Of a DNA stretch of 64,000 nucleotides, positions 19,591 through 28,580 are shown piece after piece; the stretch's first letter is position 1; each line of letters starts with the position of its first letter. The position numbers and the translations under genes are program-made. The DNA lies in assembly GCF_039871875.1 (NCBI RefSeq), contig NZ_JBDPMD010000039.1:1-64000 (forward strand), read 5' to 3'. This stretch comes from Sphaerisporangium sp039871875. Its GTDB lineage: Bacteria > Actinomycetota > Actinomycetes > Streptosporangiales > Streptosporangiaceae. The notes under the pieces were generated by a model. It worked only from the letters and a program-made list of their open reading frames with translations. It made no database searches and was not told the origin of the DNA.

Positions 19591-19661
19591 TGTCCTCACG
19601 ACGCCCGCGGGCGGCCGCGCCGCCGCCCGGTCGTACCGCTCGTCCGAAGGGATCAGGCACC

Positions 19662-20963
19662 GTGACATCTTCGAAGCGTCACATCAGTACTGGTCGGCGG
19701 CCGCCGGGGGCCGACACGCTGGCGGTGGAGGGTGGTGTCCCGGTACGCCCGCCCGGACGCGCCTGGCCGGCCTGGCCGGTGCCGGCCGACGACGCGGGCC
19801 GCCACCTCGACGCGGTCCTGCGCAGCGGACGCTGGGCGATCACCAGCCCCGGGAGCGGCGAGTTGTTCGAGCGCCGCTTCTCCCGCATGTTCGCCGAGTA
19901 CGTCGGGGTGCGGCACTGCGTGCCGGTGGACCACGGGTCGAGCGCCCTTGTCGTGGCCCTGGAGGCGCTCGGTCTCGAGTACGGCGACGTCGTGCTGGTG
20001 CCCGTGCTCACCTGGGTGGCCTCCGCCAGCGCCGTCCTGCGCGCGGGACTGGTCCCGGTGCTCGTCGACGTCGACCCCGACACCGGATGCGTCAGCCCGC
20101 AGACCCTGGATCTCGCCGCCGGGCCGCGGGCCGTGCTCGCCGTGCACTGGTCCTGCGCGATGGCCGACATCCCGGCGCTGCGGGAGGTCACCGCGCCGCG
20201 CGGCGTCACCGTCGTGGAGGACGCGGCGCAGGCGCACGGCGCGCAGTGGCTCGGCCGGCAGGCGGGCTCGCTGGCCCGCCTCGGGTGCTTCAGCATGCAG
20301 CACTCGAAGGTGCTCACCGGCGGCGAGGGAGGCGCGGTGGTGACCGACGACGACACCCTGGCGTCGCTGGCACAGGAACTGCGCGCGGACTCGCGGCGGT
20401 ACACCACCCGGGCCGACGCCCCGCAGGGCCTTGAGCTGGAGGAGAGCGCCACGATGATGGGCGCCAACCTCTGCCTCAGCGAGTTCGGCGCGGCGCTGCT
20501 CTGTGCCCAGCTCGCGCGGCTCGATGAGCAGCACGAGATCCGCAACCGCAACTACGCGGCCCTGTCCGGCCTGCTCGACGCCATCCCGGGCGTCAGGCTG
20601 CTGCGGCACCGCCCCGAGCAGACGCGCATCTCCATCTACGAGGCGCCGATCATCTTCGACCCGCTGCCGGCCGGGATGACCAACGAGCAGGTCGCCGACG
20701 CGCTGACCGCGGAGCTCCACGTGCGCTTCTATCCTCCGCGCGAACCGCTCAACCGCAGCCGTCTCCTCCAGCCGTGGACGAAGCCGACGCTCGGGCCGCT
20801 GGCCGAGCGGTTCCGTGCCGAGCACCGTGGCCGCGTCTACCCGCACGCCGAACATCTCGCGAGCCATGCGGTGCTCACCCACCACAGCACGTTCCTCGGT
20901 ACCCGCCAGGACATGGCCGACATCGCGGAAGCGGTGGCGAAGGTGGTGTTCAGCCGTCTCTGA
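19662..20963 (+). CDS. DegT/DnrJ/EryC1/StrS-family PLP aminotransferase
   Basis: A 433-residue PLP enzyme. K216 in FSMQHSKVLTGGEGGAVV is the Schiff-base lysine; VEDAAQAHGAQ holds the cofactor Asp. Overall style (RSGRWAITSPGSGE near the N-terminus, LEESATMMGANLCLSEFGAAL, late HHSTFL) is closest by eye to scyllo-inosose or 2-deoxy-scyllo-inosose aminotransferases such as StsC/BtrR and to AHBA synthase. It would install an amino group on a keto-sugar or keto-cyclitol. GTG 19662 follows GAAGGGATC. The gene is followed after 32 bases by a HAD phosphatase, a pairing seen in kanosamine, AHBA and aminocyclitol routes. Cyclitol versus sugar substrate is undecided; no inositol dehydrogenase or DOI synthase is present here. 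Confidence 0.85.
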   Translation: MTSSKRHISTGRRPPGADTLAVEGGVPVRPPGRAWPAWPVPADDAGRHLDAVLRSGRWAITSPGSGELFERRFSRMFAEYVGVRHCVPVDHGSSALVVALEALGLEYGDVVLVPVLTWVASASAVLRAGLVPVLVDVDPDTGCVSPQTLDLAAGPRAVLAVHWSCAMADIPALREVTAPRGVTVVEDAAQAHGAQWLGRQAGSLARLGCFSMQHSKVLTGGEGGAVVTDDDTLASLAQELRADSRRYTTRADAPQGLELEESATMMGANLCLSEFGAALLCAQLARLDEQHEIRNRNYAALSGLLDAIPGVRLLRHRPEQTRISIYEAPIIFDPLPAGMTNEQVADALTAELHVRFYPPREPLNRSRLLQPWTKPTLGPLAERFRAEHRGRVYPHAEHLASHAVLTHHSTFLGTRQDMADIAEAVAKVVFSRL

Positions 20964-20995
20964 CGGCCGTCCGAAGCAGAGCGAAGGGGGGAAGC

Positions 20996-21778
20996 GTGGA
21001 CGGCACGGCACGCCGGGGGGACGGCAGGGCCACCGCGGTCATCTTCGACATCGACGGCACGATCATGCGCCCGGGGTGCGGTCTCCAGCGGCTGCACATG
21101 GGGACCATGGCCGACGCCATCGAACGGGAGGCGGGCGTCGCGGCCGCGTTCGAGTACGTGGGGGGCGACCTGTTCGTCCGCGGCCACAACCTCTCCGGCT
21201 TCACGGACGCGGGCACGATCGATCTGATCCTCGACCGCGGCGGGGTGCCGGCCGCGCGGCGGCCGGGGCTCAGGAAGAGGATCGTGGCGACCATGTGCCG
21301 CCGGATGACGGGCGCCGCCGAAGGGCTGGACGCCCGCGGCGACGTCCTGCCCGGTGTGGCACGGCTGGTGGCCGACCTGCGGCGCCACGGGGTGATCATC
21401 GGCCTGTCGACCGGCAACGCCCGTGCCGTGGCGGGGTGCAAGATGCTGGCCGCGGGCCTCGGCGGGCTGGAGGCCGGCGGGGGGTTCGGCGACCGGCACC
21501 TGCTGCGGGCGGACATCGCGCGGGACGCGGTGACGAGTGTGCGGGGGCTGGCGCGTGCCGGGTCGCTGGCGCTGAGCCGCGCGGACATCGTGCTGATCGG
21601 GGACACTCCGAGCGACGTCCTCGCCGCGCGCGCCGCGGGGGTGCGTTCCCTGGCCGTGAGCACCGGCGCGGCCTCCGCGGACCGCCTGCGGGACGCCGGC
21701 CCCGGCGGGTGTGTCGCCTCGCTGGCCGACGTGACGGTCGAGGACCTCTTCGGCACACGGGTCGCGTCGCCACTTTAG
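20996..21778 (+). CDS. HAD-family phosphatase
   Basis: A 260-residue HAD hydrolase with all core motifs: nucleophile FDIDGTIM, the motif II serine/threonine in GLSTGNA, and the acidic motif IV LIGDTPSDVLAA. It probably dephosphorylates a sugar or cyclitol phosphate in the pathway, as StrO- or NtdB-like enzymes do. GTG 20996 is preceded by AAGGGGGGA. It is the last gene before the promoter of the StrR-type regulator; the stop is 67 bases before that -35 box. Substrate is inferred only from the adjacent aminotransferase. Confidence 0.85.
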   Translation: MDGTARRGDGRATAVIFDIDGTIMRPGCGLQRLHMGTMADAIEREAGVAAAFEYVGGDLFVRGHNLSGFTDAGTIDLILDRGGVPAARRPGLRKRIVATMCRRMTGAAEGLDARGDVLPGVARLVADLRRHGVIIGLSTGNARAVAGCKMLAAGLGGLEAGGGFGDRHLLRADIARDAVTSVRGLARAGSLALSRADIVLIGDTPSDVLAARAAGVRSLAVSTGAASADRLRDAGPGGCVASLADVTVEDLFGTRVASPL

Positions 21779-21844
21779 TGCACGACACGCGGAGACCGAC
21801 ATCAATGCCTGGTCCCGCAGCTCGGTGTGGACAGACATAAAGAA

Positions 21845-21873
21845 TTGACGATACTTACACATGAACGTAAGAT
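21845..21873 (+). promoter_or_regulatory. Promoter of the StrR-type regulator
   Basis: TTGACG (21845-21850), exactly 17 bases, TAAGAT (21868-21873): one of the best sigma-70-like promoters in the window. A small inverted repeat CTTAC (21854-21858)/GTAAG (21867-21871) lies inside the spacer and could host a repressor. Confidence 0.7.
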
Positions 21874-21896
21874 TTCGAATAATTTCGGCGGCGGCA

Positions 21897-21908
21897 CGAA
21901 ATATTTCG
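21897..21908. promoter_or_regulatory. AT-rich palindrome downstream of the regulator promoter
   Basis: CGAAATATTTCG is a perfect 12-bp palindrome about 25 bases after the -10 box, with an imperfect relative CGAATAATTTCG at 21875-21886, spaced 22 bases start to start (two helical turns). The whole 263-bp gap 21779-22041 is markedly AT-richer than its neighbours. A possible operator for an unidentified regulator. Confidence 0.45.
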
Positions 21909-22041
21909 GAGTTCGATCGGGGGCGGCAGATGTAGAACGTCGTTTCGGCATGCGCATTTCTTGAACGGTGAATGTGGTAGTCGAACAGTCACCGACAGCA
22001 ATTTGCCCGGGTTGCTGATGCGGCAAGGAGTCCCTGCAGAC

Positions 22042-23058
22042 GTGATCAATTCTACCGACAGTGGCGAAATCGACAGCGGGGTGGTTTCGGCCACCCTCAA
22101 TATGGCGGACCTGCGTGAGTCTCCCGTCGAGCTGCTCGCGGTCAGTTCGTTGCTCGGAGCGTGCTCACCGCGTCTCGAGGGTGAGGACCTGGCGCACGTC
22201 CATCTGCTGGCGGAGCTCGAGACGGGCCTGCCCCCCATCGTCGTGCACCGCGGCACGATGAAAGTGATCGACGGCATGCACCGCGTACGGGCGGCGCTGC
22301 GGCGCGGGCAGAGCCACATACAGGCGCGGTTCTTCGACGGGGACGAGGACGACGCGTTCGTGTACTCCGTGGTGGCGAACATGAGGCACGGGCTGCCGCT
22401 GTCGCTGGCGGACCGCGTGGCGGCCGCGCAACGGATCTTCCGTTCCCACCCCCGCTTGTCGGACCGCGCGGTGGCCTCGCTGACCGGGATCTCGGCGAAG
22501 AAGGCCTCCGAGCTGCGTCCCGAGCCGGCGGTCGAACAGCAGGCCAGATTGGGCCGCGACGGGCGGTACAGGCCGCTGAGCAGCGCGCAGGGCCGTCAAC
22601 GTGCCAGCGAACTCATCAAGAGCGATCCCTCCGCCTCCCTGCGGCAGATCGCGAAGGTGGCCGGAATCTCACCGGCCACGGTGGCCGACGTACGCGACCG
22701 TATGCGCCGCGGAATGGACGTGGTACCGAAAACGAGGCGCGGGCCCGACGGCGGCAGATACGGCCGCGCCAAAGTGATCGACGGTAGACAACGGGCCGAC
22801 GGCCAGAAATCGATAAACGAACTCATGTCCATCTTCGAGAGGGTCAGGAAAGATCCGTCGTTACGGTTCAGCGAGGCCGGCAGGGCCGTGCTCCGGATGC
22901 TCGACGTGTGTGCGATGGCGGTACGGGAAAAACACAAAATCATCGAGAGCATGCCCCCGCACTGCGCGGAGCCCATAGCGGAGCTGGTGCAGGGTTACGC
23001 GGAGATATGGCATTCCTTCGGGGAGGAGTTGAAGCGGAATAAGAGAATCGGCGCCTAG
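22042..23058 (+). CDS. StrR/NovG-family cluster-specific activator
   Basis: A 338-residue activator of the StrR family. The N-terminal ParB/sulfiredoxin-like domain carries GEDLAHVHLLAELETGLPPI and VVHRGTMKVIDGMHRVRAAL, then HGLPLSLADRVAAAQRI. A central helix-turn-helix (LSDRAVASLTGISAKKASELR) and a second one (ASLRQIAKVAGISPATVADVRDR) follow. StrR and NovG bind GTTCRACTG-N11-CRGTYGAAC and switch on their clusters; two such sites occur here (15474-15503, 29891-29925). GTG 22042 is preferred because AAGGAG lies 11 bases upstream; TTG 21961 and ATG 22018 lack ribosome sites. The stop overlaps the MFS start (TAGTG), so regulator and exporter are coupled. Confidence 0.92.
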   Translation: MINSTDSGEIDSGVVSATLNMADLRESPVELLAVSSLLGACSPRLEGEDLAHVHLLAELETGLPPIVVHRGTMKVIDGMHRVRAALRRGQSHIQARFFDGDEDDAFVYSVVANMRHGLPLSLADRVAAAQRIFRSHPRLSDRAVASLTGISAKKASELRPEPAVEQQARLGRDGRYRPLSSAQGRQRASELIKSDPSASLRQIAKVAGISPATVADVRDRMRRGMDVVPKTRRGPDGGRYGRAKVIDGRQRADGQKSINELMSIFERVRKDPSLRFSEAGRAVLRMLDVCAMAVREKHKIIESMPPHCAEPIAELVQGYAEIWHSFGEELKRNKRIGA

Positions 23059-24308
23059 TGCCCGTCCCCAGCCTGCGGCGCGACCGTGACTTCCTCAGGT
23101 TCTGGGCCGGTCAGACGGCCTCCCAGTTCGGCGGCCAGATCACCCAGTTGACGGTGCCGCTGACCGCCGTCGTCGCGCTCGGCGCCGGATCGGAGCAGGT
23201 GGGGCTGCTGCGCGCCGTACAGCAGGTGCCGATCTTCTTGTTCGCTCTCTTCGTAGGTGTATGGGTGGATCGGTGGCGCGGGCGCGGCGTGATGCTGCTG
23301 GCCGACGGCGGCCGGGCGCTGGCGCTCGCCGTGGTCCCGCTGGCCTACGCGTTCGACGCGCTCGGCGTCGCCACGCTCTACGTCGCGGGGTTCTTCGTGG
23401 GCATCTTCACGATCTTCTTCGACGTGGCCTATCAGGCGTATCTCCTGCGGCTGGTGGACCGGGAGCAACTGATCCAGGGCAACAGCATGCTGGAGAGCAC
23501 CCGGTCGGCGGCGCAGATCGGCGGCCCGTCGCTCGGCGGCGGGCTCGTCACCCTGCTCACCGCCCCCGTCGCGGTCGCGGCCGGCCCGGTCCTGTTCGCG
23601 GTCTCGTTCCTGTCGATCTGGCGGATACGCAGGCCCGAGTCCGTGCCTTCGTCCGCCGGGCGGCGCGAGGGCATGGTGCGGCAGATCCGCGAAGGGCTCG
23701 TGGTCGTCGGCGGGGACGCCGCGCTGCGCGCGGTGGCGCTCGTCTCGGGTGCCTTCAACTTCGCGCTCGCCGCGTTCATGACGGTCTACCTGATCTTCCT
23801 GCCCCGGGAACTGGGGCTCTCGGGGGCCGCGGTGGGCCTGTGCCTGGCGGCGCTCGGCCCCGGGGCGCTCGTGGGGTCGCTGCTCTCGGCGAGGCTGCCG
23901 AGGCTGCTCGGCTACGGTGTCCTGCTCCTGGCCGCCTCGGCGGTCTCCGACGCGATGCTGCTCGGCGTCGCCGCGGTGCACGGTTCGGGGATCGGCACCA
24001 TCGCCCTGCTCATGGCCATCAATTTCCTCTTCGGCGCCCTGGCCCAGACGGTCAACGTCGCCGTCACCTCGATACGGCAGGCCATCACGCCGGACGCGTA
24101 CCAGGGGCGGGTGTCGGCGACGGTCCGTTTCGCGGCACTGGGATTCGCGCCGCTCGGCTCGCTGCTCGGCGGTTATCTGGGGGACGCGGCGGGGCTGCGC
24201 CCGGCCGTCTTCCTCACCGCCCTCGCGTTGTTCCTCTCGCCCCTGTTCATGTCCGTGTCGCCCCTCGCCCGGCTCGGCAGGCGCCTTCCCGGCCCGGCCG
24301 CGGCCTGA
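23058..24308 (+). CDS. MFS transporter, probable product exporter
   Basis: A 416-residue major facilitator with about twelve hydrophobic helices. Landmarks are RDRDFLRFWAGQTASQFGGQITQL at the N-terminus, the loop VGVWVDRWRGRGVM (motif A-like GxWxDRxxRR), and VTSIRQAITPDAYQGRVSATVRF in the second half, typical of the EntS/MFS_3 drug-efflux branch. It is likely the exporter and self-protection pump of the pathway. GTG 23058 overlaps the regulator stop, and asnB-type gene starts 34 bases after its end, so all three are probably one transcript. Confidence 0.88.
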   Translation: MPVPSLRRDRDFLRFWAGQTASQFGGQITQLTVPLTAVVALGAGSEQVGLLRAVQQVPIFLFALFVGVWVDRWRGRGVMLLADGGRALALAVVPLAYAFDALGVATLYVAGFFVGIFTIFFDVAYQAYLLRLVDREQLIQGNSMLESTRSAAQIGGPSLGGGLVTLLTAPVAVAAGPVLFAVSFLSIWRIRRPESVPSSAGRREGMVRQIREGLVVVGGDAALRAVALVSGAFNFALAAFMTVYLIFLPRELGLSGAAVGLCLAALGPGALVGSLLSARLPRLLGYGVLLLAASAVSDAMLLGVAAVHGSGIGTIALLMAINFLFGALAQTVNVAVTSIRQAITPDAYQGRVSATVRFAALGFAPLGSLLGGYLGDAAGLRPAVFLTALALFLSPLFMSVSPLARLGRRLPGPAAA

Positions 24309-24342
24309 ACGGTGCACACGTCAGTTCACGGAAAGGACCACC

Positions 24343-26172
24343 ATGTGCGGTATCGCCGGATGGGTTGACTGGCAGCAGGATCTGACGCTTCAGGGGCCGG
24401 TCATCTCCGGCATGACCAAGACGCTGGTGCCACGGGGGCCGGACGCCCAGGACGTGTGGATCTCCCGGCACGCCGCGCTCGGGCACAGCCGGCTCGCCGT
24501 GATCGACATCGAGGGCGGCAGGCAGCCCATGGTGCGGAAGGGACGGGACGGCGAACCCGTCGTGATCACCTTCAGCGGTGAGATCTACAACTTCCAGGAG
24601 ATCAGGCAACAGCTCGTCTCGCACGGCTGGTCCTTCTCGACACGGTCGGACACAGAGGTGCTGCTGACGGCCTACCTGCACTGGGGTGCGGACCTCACCT
24701 CGCGGCTGAACGGCATGTTCGCCTTCGCCGTGTGGGACCAGGGCAGGCGCGAGCTCGTCATGGTCAGGGACCGGCTCGGCATCAAGCCGCTGTACTACGC
24801 CCGGCTCGGGGACGGGCTCGTCTTCGGGTCCGAGCCCAAGGCGCTGCTCGCCCATCCCGCCATGACGGCGGAGCTGGACGGGGAGGGCATCGCCGAGCTG
24901 ATGGCCCTTCCCCGCGCCAGGACCCCCGGCCACGGTGTCTACCGCGGCATGCGCGAGGTGCGGCCGGGATGCGTCGTCGTCGCCGGCGCGGGCGGCGTCA
25001 GGGAGACCCGGTACTGGCGGCTGGAGGCACGGCCCCATGAGGCGGACCTCGCGGGCACGACGGACCACGTGCGCGAACTCCTCGAGGACATCGTGCGGCG
25101 CCAGGTGGTGGCCGACGTGCCCGTCGGCACGCTGCTCTCCGGCGGCATCGACTCCAGTGCCATCACGGCGCTCGCCGCCCGGGAGCTCGGCGGCGGCCTC
25201 ACGAGCTACTCGGTGAGCGTTCCCTCGTCGGACGACCCGGGTGGCGACTCCTGGCGGCCGAGCGCCGACGAGCCGTACGCGCTCATGGTGGCCGAGGAGC
25301 TGGGGATCGAGCACGTCGTGACCCGCGTCGGGACCGAACGGCTCGTGGAGGGCATCGACCTCGGGCTCCGGGCCCGCGACCTGCCCGGGTGGGGCGACCT
25401 CGACACCTCGATGTACATGCTGTTCAAGGCGGTCAGGGAACGGTGCACCGTCGCGCTCTCCGGCGAGACGGCCGACGAGGTGTTCGGGGGGTACACCTGG
25501 CAGCTCGACCCCGGCTACGTCGGGCATCCGTCGTTCCCGTGGATGTACGCCAGGCGCCAGCCCGAGTGCCTGCTGCGGGAGGAGGTGCGCCGGCGGATCG
25601 AGCCGGAGCGGTACGAGGCCGACCGGTACCACGAGGCGTTGCGGGAGGTCCCGGTCGTCGAGGGCGAGGACGCCGCCCGGCGCCGGCGGCGTGAGGTGTT
25701 CCATCTCGGCGTGACGCGATGGCTCGGGGCGCTGCTGGACCGCAAGGACCGCATGAGCATGGCGGTGGGCCTGGAGGTGCGGGTCCCCTTCGCCGACCAT
25801 CGGCTCGCGCAGTACCTCTTCAACGTGCCGGCGGAGCTCAGCACGGCGGGCGGCACCGCCAAGGCGCTGCTGCGCCGGGCGTCCGCGGGCCTGCTGCCCG
25901 GCGAGGTCGTCCGCAGGCAGAAGAGCGCGTACCCGGCGAGCCGCGACTCCGGCTACCTGCGGAAGGTGACCGAGCTGGTGCTCGACATGCTCGGCGATCC
26001 CGACGCGCCGGTCTTCGACCTGGTGGACCGGGGGAAGGTCCGCGCCGCACTGGCGGAGCGGCGGGCGGACCTGCCCGGGCCGATCACCGCCGCCACGCCG
26101 GCCATCAGCCTGACCTATCTGCTGGAGATGAACCGGTGGCTGCAGAGCTACAACGTGCGCGTCGTGGCGTGA
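24343..26172 (+). CDS. asnB: Class II asparagine-synthase-type glutamine amidotransferase
   Basis: A 609-residue AsnB-type enzyme. The N-terminal glutaminase uses C2 (MCGIAGW) with SGEIYNFQEIR and the SRLAVIDIEGG region; the C-terminal ATP-pyrophosphatase has LLSGGIDSSAITAL (S266 region) and LSGETADEVFGGY. It adenylates a carboxylate and aminates it with glutamine-derived ammonia. In clusters this usually makes a primary amide on a precursor or on the product; a housekeeping asparagine supply role is the alternative. Length and motifs are complete. ATG 24343 follows GAAAGGACC. It converges with the esterase gene, leaving 10 bases between the stops and no room for a separate terminator. Confidence 0.9.
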   Translation: MCGIAGWVDWQQDLTLQGPVISGMTKTLVPRGPDAQDVWISRHAALGHSRLAVIDIEGGRQPMVRKGRDGEPVVITFSGEIYNFQEIRQQLVSHGWSFSTRSDTEVLLTAYLHWGADLTSRLNGMFAFAVWDQGRRELVMVRDRLGIKPLYYARLGDGLVFGSEPKALLAHPAMTAELDGEGIAELMALPRARTPGHGVYRGMREVRPGCVVVAGAGGVRETRYWRLEARPHEADLAGTTDHVRELLEDIVRRQVVADVPVGTLLSGGIDSSAITALAARELGGGLTSYSVSVPSSDDPGGDSWRPSADEPYALMVAEELGIEHVVTRVGTERLVEGIDLGLRARDLPGWGDLDTSMYMLFKAVRERCTVALSGETADEVFGGYTWQLDPGYVGHPSFPWMYARRQPECLLREEVRRRIEPERYEADRYHEALREVPVVEGEDAARRRRREVFHLGVTRWLGALLDRKDRMSMAVGLEVRVPFADHRLAQYLFNVPAELSTAGGTAKALLRRASAGLLPGEVVRRQKSAYPASRDSGYLRKVTELVLDMLGDPDAPVFDLVDRGKVRAALAERRADLPGPITAATPAISLTYLLEMNRWLQSYNVRVVA

Positions 26173-26182
26173 CGGCGCGCGC

Positions 26183-26986
26183 TCACGGCCAGGTGAGGTG
26201 GTCCCGCACGAAGCCGAAGAGCGTGCCGAGCCCGGCGGCGACGAACTCCCAGTCGTGCCCGCCCCGGCGTTCGCGGTACTCGTGCGGGACGGAATGCGCC
26301 GACAGCGCGTCCCGCATGTTCCTGTTCATCGAGATCACCCGGTCGTAGTCGTCCAGGCCGACGTCGAGGTAGACGCTCAGCGGCAGGCCGCGGTCCCGTG
26401 CCGCCAGCAGCCGGTACGGGTCGTACGTCTCCCGGGTCGCGCTCCCGGGCGGGCCCCACACCCGTTCGTGGTCCCGCGTCGTCGGCATCATCAGCCGCGT
26501 GTCGTCCCGGTACCTCGCGTAGGGGTCCCCCACGCGCAGCGGCGCCTCGAAGGCGCCGCTGTTGCTGGCGGCCACGGAGAACAGGTCCCCGTGCCGCAGC
26601 GCCTGGAAGAGAGCGCACGCGCCGCCCATCGAGAAGCCCGCTATGGCCCGCCCGCCCCGGTGCGCGAACGTGTTGAAGTGCCGGTCCACGTACCGCACCA
26701 CCTCGTCCACGAGGTAGTCCTCGTACCTCCGCCCGCCGGCGTCGTTGATCAGCCAGTAGCGTCCCGACTCCGGGAGCACCAGGATGATCTGGCCCATGGC
26801 CACGTGGGACGCCAGGTCCTGGCACCGCAACCATGAGCGGCGGTCGCCGCCGTAGGGATGCAGCAGGTACAGCACCGGGAACGGCGGCCCGTCAGGCGAG
26901 TACCCCGGCGGCAGCGCCACCGTGACGGACTTGCGCCGGCCGATGGCGTCGCTCCACCAGGTCTCGGTGAGCGTCTTCACGGGCAC
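26183..26986 (-). CDS. Alpha/beta hydrolase, esterase D / enterochelin-esterase-like
   Basis: A 267-residue serine esterase. The nucleophile elbow is AGFSMGGACAL, an oxyanion segment is LYLLHPYGGDRRSW, and the catalytic His is probably in RRGGHDWEF near the C-terminus. Relatives hydrolyse S-formylglutathione, siderophore esters or acyl esters. It is the last gene of the leftward operon from the central divergent region, 16 bases after the adenylation gene, so an editing, deacylating or product-activating role is plausible. Two GTG starts (26986 and 26980) are possible and neither has a strong ribosome site. No secretion signal is visible. Confidence 0.8.
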   Translation of the reverse strand: MPVKTLTETWWSDAIGRRKSVTVALPPGYSPDGPPFPVLYLLHPYGGDRRSWLRCQDLASHVAMGQIILVLPESGRYWLINDAGGRRYEDYLVDEVVRYVDRHFNTFAHRGGRAIAGFSMGGACALFQALRHGDLFSVAASNSGAFEAPLRVGDPYARYRDDTRLMMPTTRDHERVWGPPGSATRETYDPYRLLAARDRGLPLSVYLDVGLDDYDRVISMNRNMRDALSAHSVPHEYRERRGGHDWEFVAAGLGTLFGFVRDHLTWP

Positions 26987-27002
26987 CCGCCGTACGGCGC
27001 CG

Positions 27003-28580
27003 TCACGACTCGATCAGCGAACGTCGATCGATCTTGCCGGTCCGGGTGCGCGGCAGCGTCTCGATGACGTGGATGCGCTCGGGCACCATGTAGCGGGGCA
27101 GCGCGGCCAGGCACGCGCGGCGCAGGCGCGACACCTCGCACGGATGCGAGCCGGGGACCACGAACGCCTCGATGTGCTTCTCGTCGTCGCCGACCGCGAC
27201 GCACACGACCTCGTGCACGTTCTCCGTGCCCGCCAGCACCGACTCGATCTCACCGAGCTCCACCCGGTGCCCGCGGATCTTCACCATGTCGTCCTGCCGC
27301 CCGCGGAACACGTAGTTCAGGTCCGCGTCCACCATCACCATGTCGCCGGTCCGGTACGCCGCCACCGGCTCCGCGCCGTCCCGCGCGATCAGCGCCGTCT
27401 TCGCCGCGGTCAGCTCGGCGTCCCGCCAGTAGCCGGCCATCACGGACTCGCCGGCGACGCACAGCTCGCCCTCGCTCCCCGGTTCGTGGGGGAGCGGGCG
27501 GCCGGAGGGATCGACGAGGAACGCCGTCGCGTACGGGCACGGCCGCCCGATGGGGACGGGCTCGGTGCGGTCCGGCGCGACGTCGTCCGCGGTGACCCGG
27601 TGGAACGTGCACACGTTGGTCTCGGTCGGGCCGTAGAGGTTGTAGAAGTCCGCGCCGGGGACGAGGGCCCGCAGGCGCCGCAGGTACGCGAGCGGGAACG
27701 TCTCCCCGGCGAACAACACGACGCGCAGCGCCGACCCGGCGAGCAGTTCGCTGTTCCTCGCGGCCAGCATGCGGGTCAGGGCGTTCGGCACCGAGTACCA
27801 CACCGTGATCCCCAGGTCCGCGACCAGCCTGTTCAGCGCGCCGCCGAGGCCGGCCTGGGACTCGGGGACGAGCACGACGCAGGCGCCGGCACGGCAGGTG
27901 GCGAACAGGTCGAGGACGGACAGGTCGAAGTGGAACGGCGCGTGGCTGGAGACCCGGTCGGCGGGGCGCAGGCCGAACTCCTGGACGGCCCACTCGGCGA
28001 AGGCGCACGCGTTGCCGTGGGTCAGGGCCACACCCTTGGGCACGCCCTTGGACCCGGAGGTGTAGAGGATGTAGGCCACGCTCCGCGGGCCGGCCTGCGG
28101 AGCGGCCGCGGGGGACGGCTCGCCCGCGCCGTCCACGGCCTCCTCCCACGGCACGACGTTCGCCTGCCGCGGGTCCCCCGCGGCGTCCTTCGCCGGGCCG
28201 ACGGCGACGACGAGGCGGTCGGCCGCCAGGTGCTCCGGCAGCAGCGCGGTGTCGCCCGCGTCGGCGACCAGGCACGTGATGTCACAGTCGGCGATGATCC
28301 GGGCGACCCGGGGCAGGGGCGCGCTCGGGTCGATCGGCACGTACGCCGCCCCGGCCCTGAGCACGCCGTGGATCGCCACGACCGCCTCGACGGACTTGCG
28401 CAACCAGACGCCGACCCTGGCGCCCGGGACGATCCCCCGGCGGCGCAGGGTGGCGGCGAACGCCGCGCTCCGCCGGTGCAGCTCACCGTAGGTGAGCGAC
28501 TCGCCCTGGAACTCGACGGCCGGGGCCTGCGGCCGCGCCGCGGCCTGCTCGTCCAGGTAGTCGGTCAAGGTACGCATCAT
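27003..28580 (-). CDS. Stand-alone amino-acid adenylation enzyme, L-prolyl-AMP ligase-like
   Basis: A 525-residue NRPS-type A domain without a carrier domain. Core motifs are YILYTSGSKGVPKGV (A3), HFDLSVLDLF (A4), NLYGPTETNVCTFH (A5), GELCVAGESVMAGYW (A6), YRTGDMV (A7), FRGRQDDMVKIRGHRVELGEIE (A8) and RTRTGKIDRRSL (A10). Aligning by eye to PheA gives the pocket D-L-L-Y-L-A-L-V-C, which as far as I recall fits the PltF/RedM/CloN4 prolyl ligases. The adjacent PltE-like flavoprotein supports this. The start ATG 28580 overlaps the upstream stop in ATGATG, so translation is coupled. It would load the free carrier protein (35883-36185). Proline specificity is inference. Confidence 0.85.
   Translation of the reverse strand: MMRTLTDYLDEQAAARPQAPAVEFQGESLTYGELHRRSAAFAATLRRRGIVPGARVGVWLRKSVEAVVAIHGVLRAGAAYVPIDPSAPLPRVARIIADCDITCLVADAGDTALLPEHLAADRLVVAVGPAKDAAGDPRQANVVPWEEAVDGAGEPSPAAAPQAGPRSVAYILYTSGSKGVPKGVALTHGNACAFAEWAVQEFGLRPADRVSSHAPFHFDLSVLDLFATCRAGACVVLVPESQAGLGGALNRLVADLGITVWYSVPNALTRMLAARNSELLAGSALRVVLFAGETFPLAYLRRLRALVPGADFYNLYGPTETNVCTFHRVTADDVAPDRTEPVPIGRPCPYATAFLVDPSGRPLPHEPGSEGELCVAGESVMAGYWRDAELTAAKTALIARDGAEPVAAYRTGDMVMVDADLNYVFRGRQDDMVKIRGHRVELGEIESVLAGTENVHEVVCVAVGDDEKHIEAFVVPGSHPCEVSRLRRACLAALPRYMVPERIHVIETLPRTRTGKIDRRSLIES

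Noticed and set aside
20774..20995. Upstream extension of the HAD phosphatase frame into the aminotransferase gene
   Set aside because: Overlaps aminotransferase coding sequence in another frame; GTG 20996 has a good ribosome site and begins just before motif I.
21978..21986. TAGTCGAAC, an 8/9 match to a StrR-type half-site before the regulator
   Set aside because: No partner half-site 11 bases upstream (that stretch reads TTCTTGAAC), so autoregulation through a full site is not supported.
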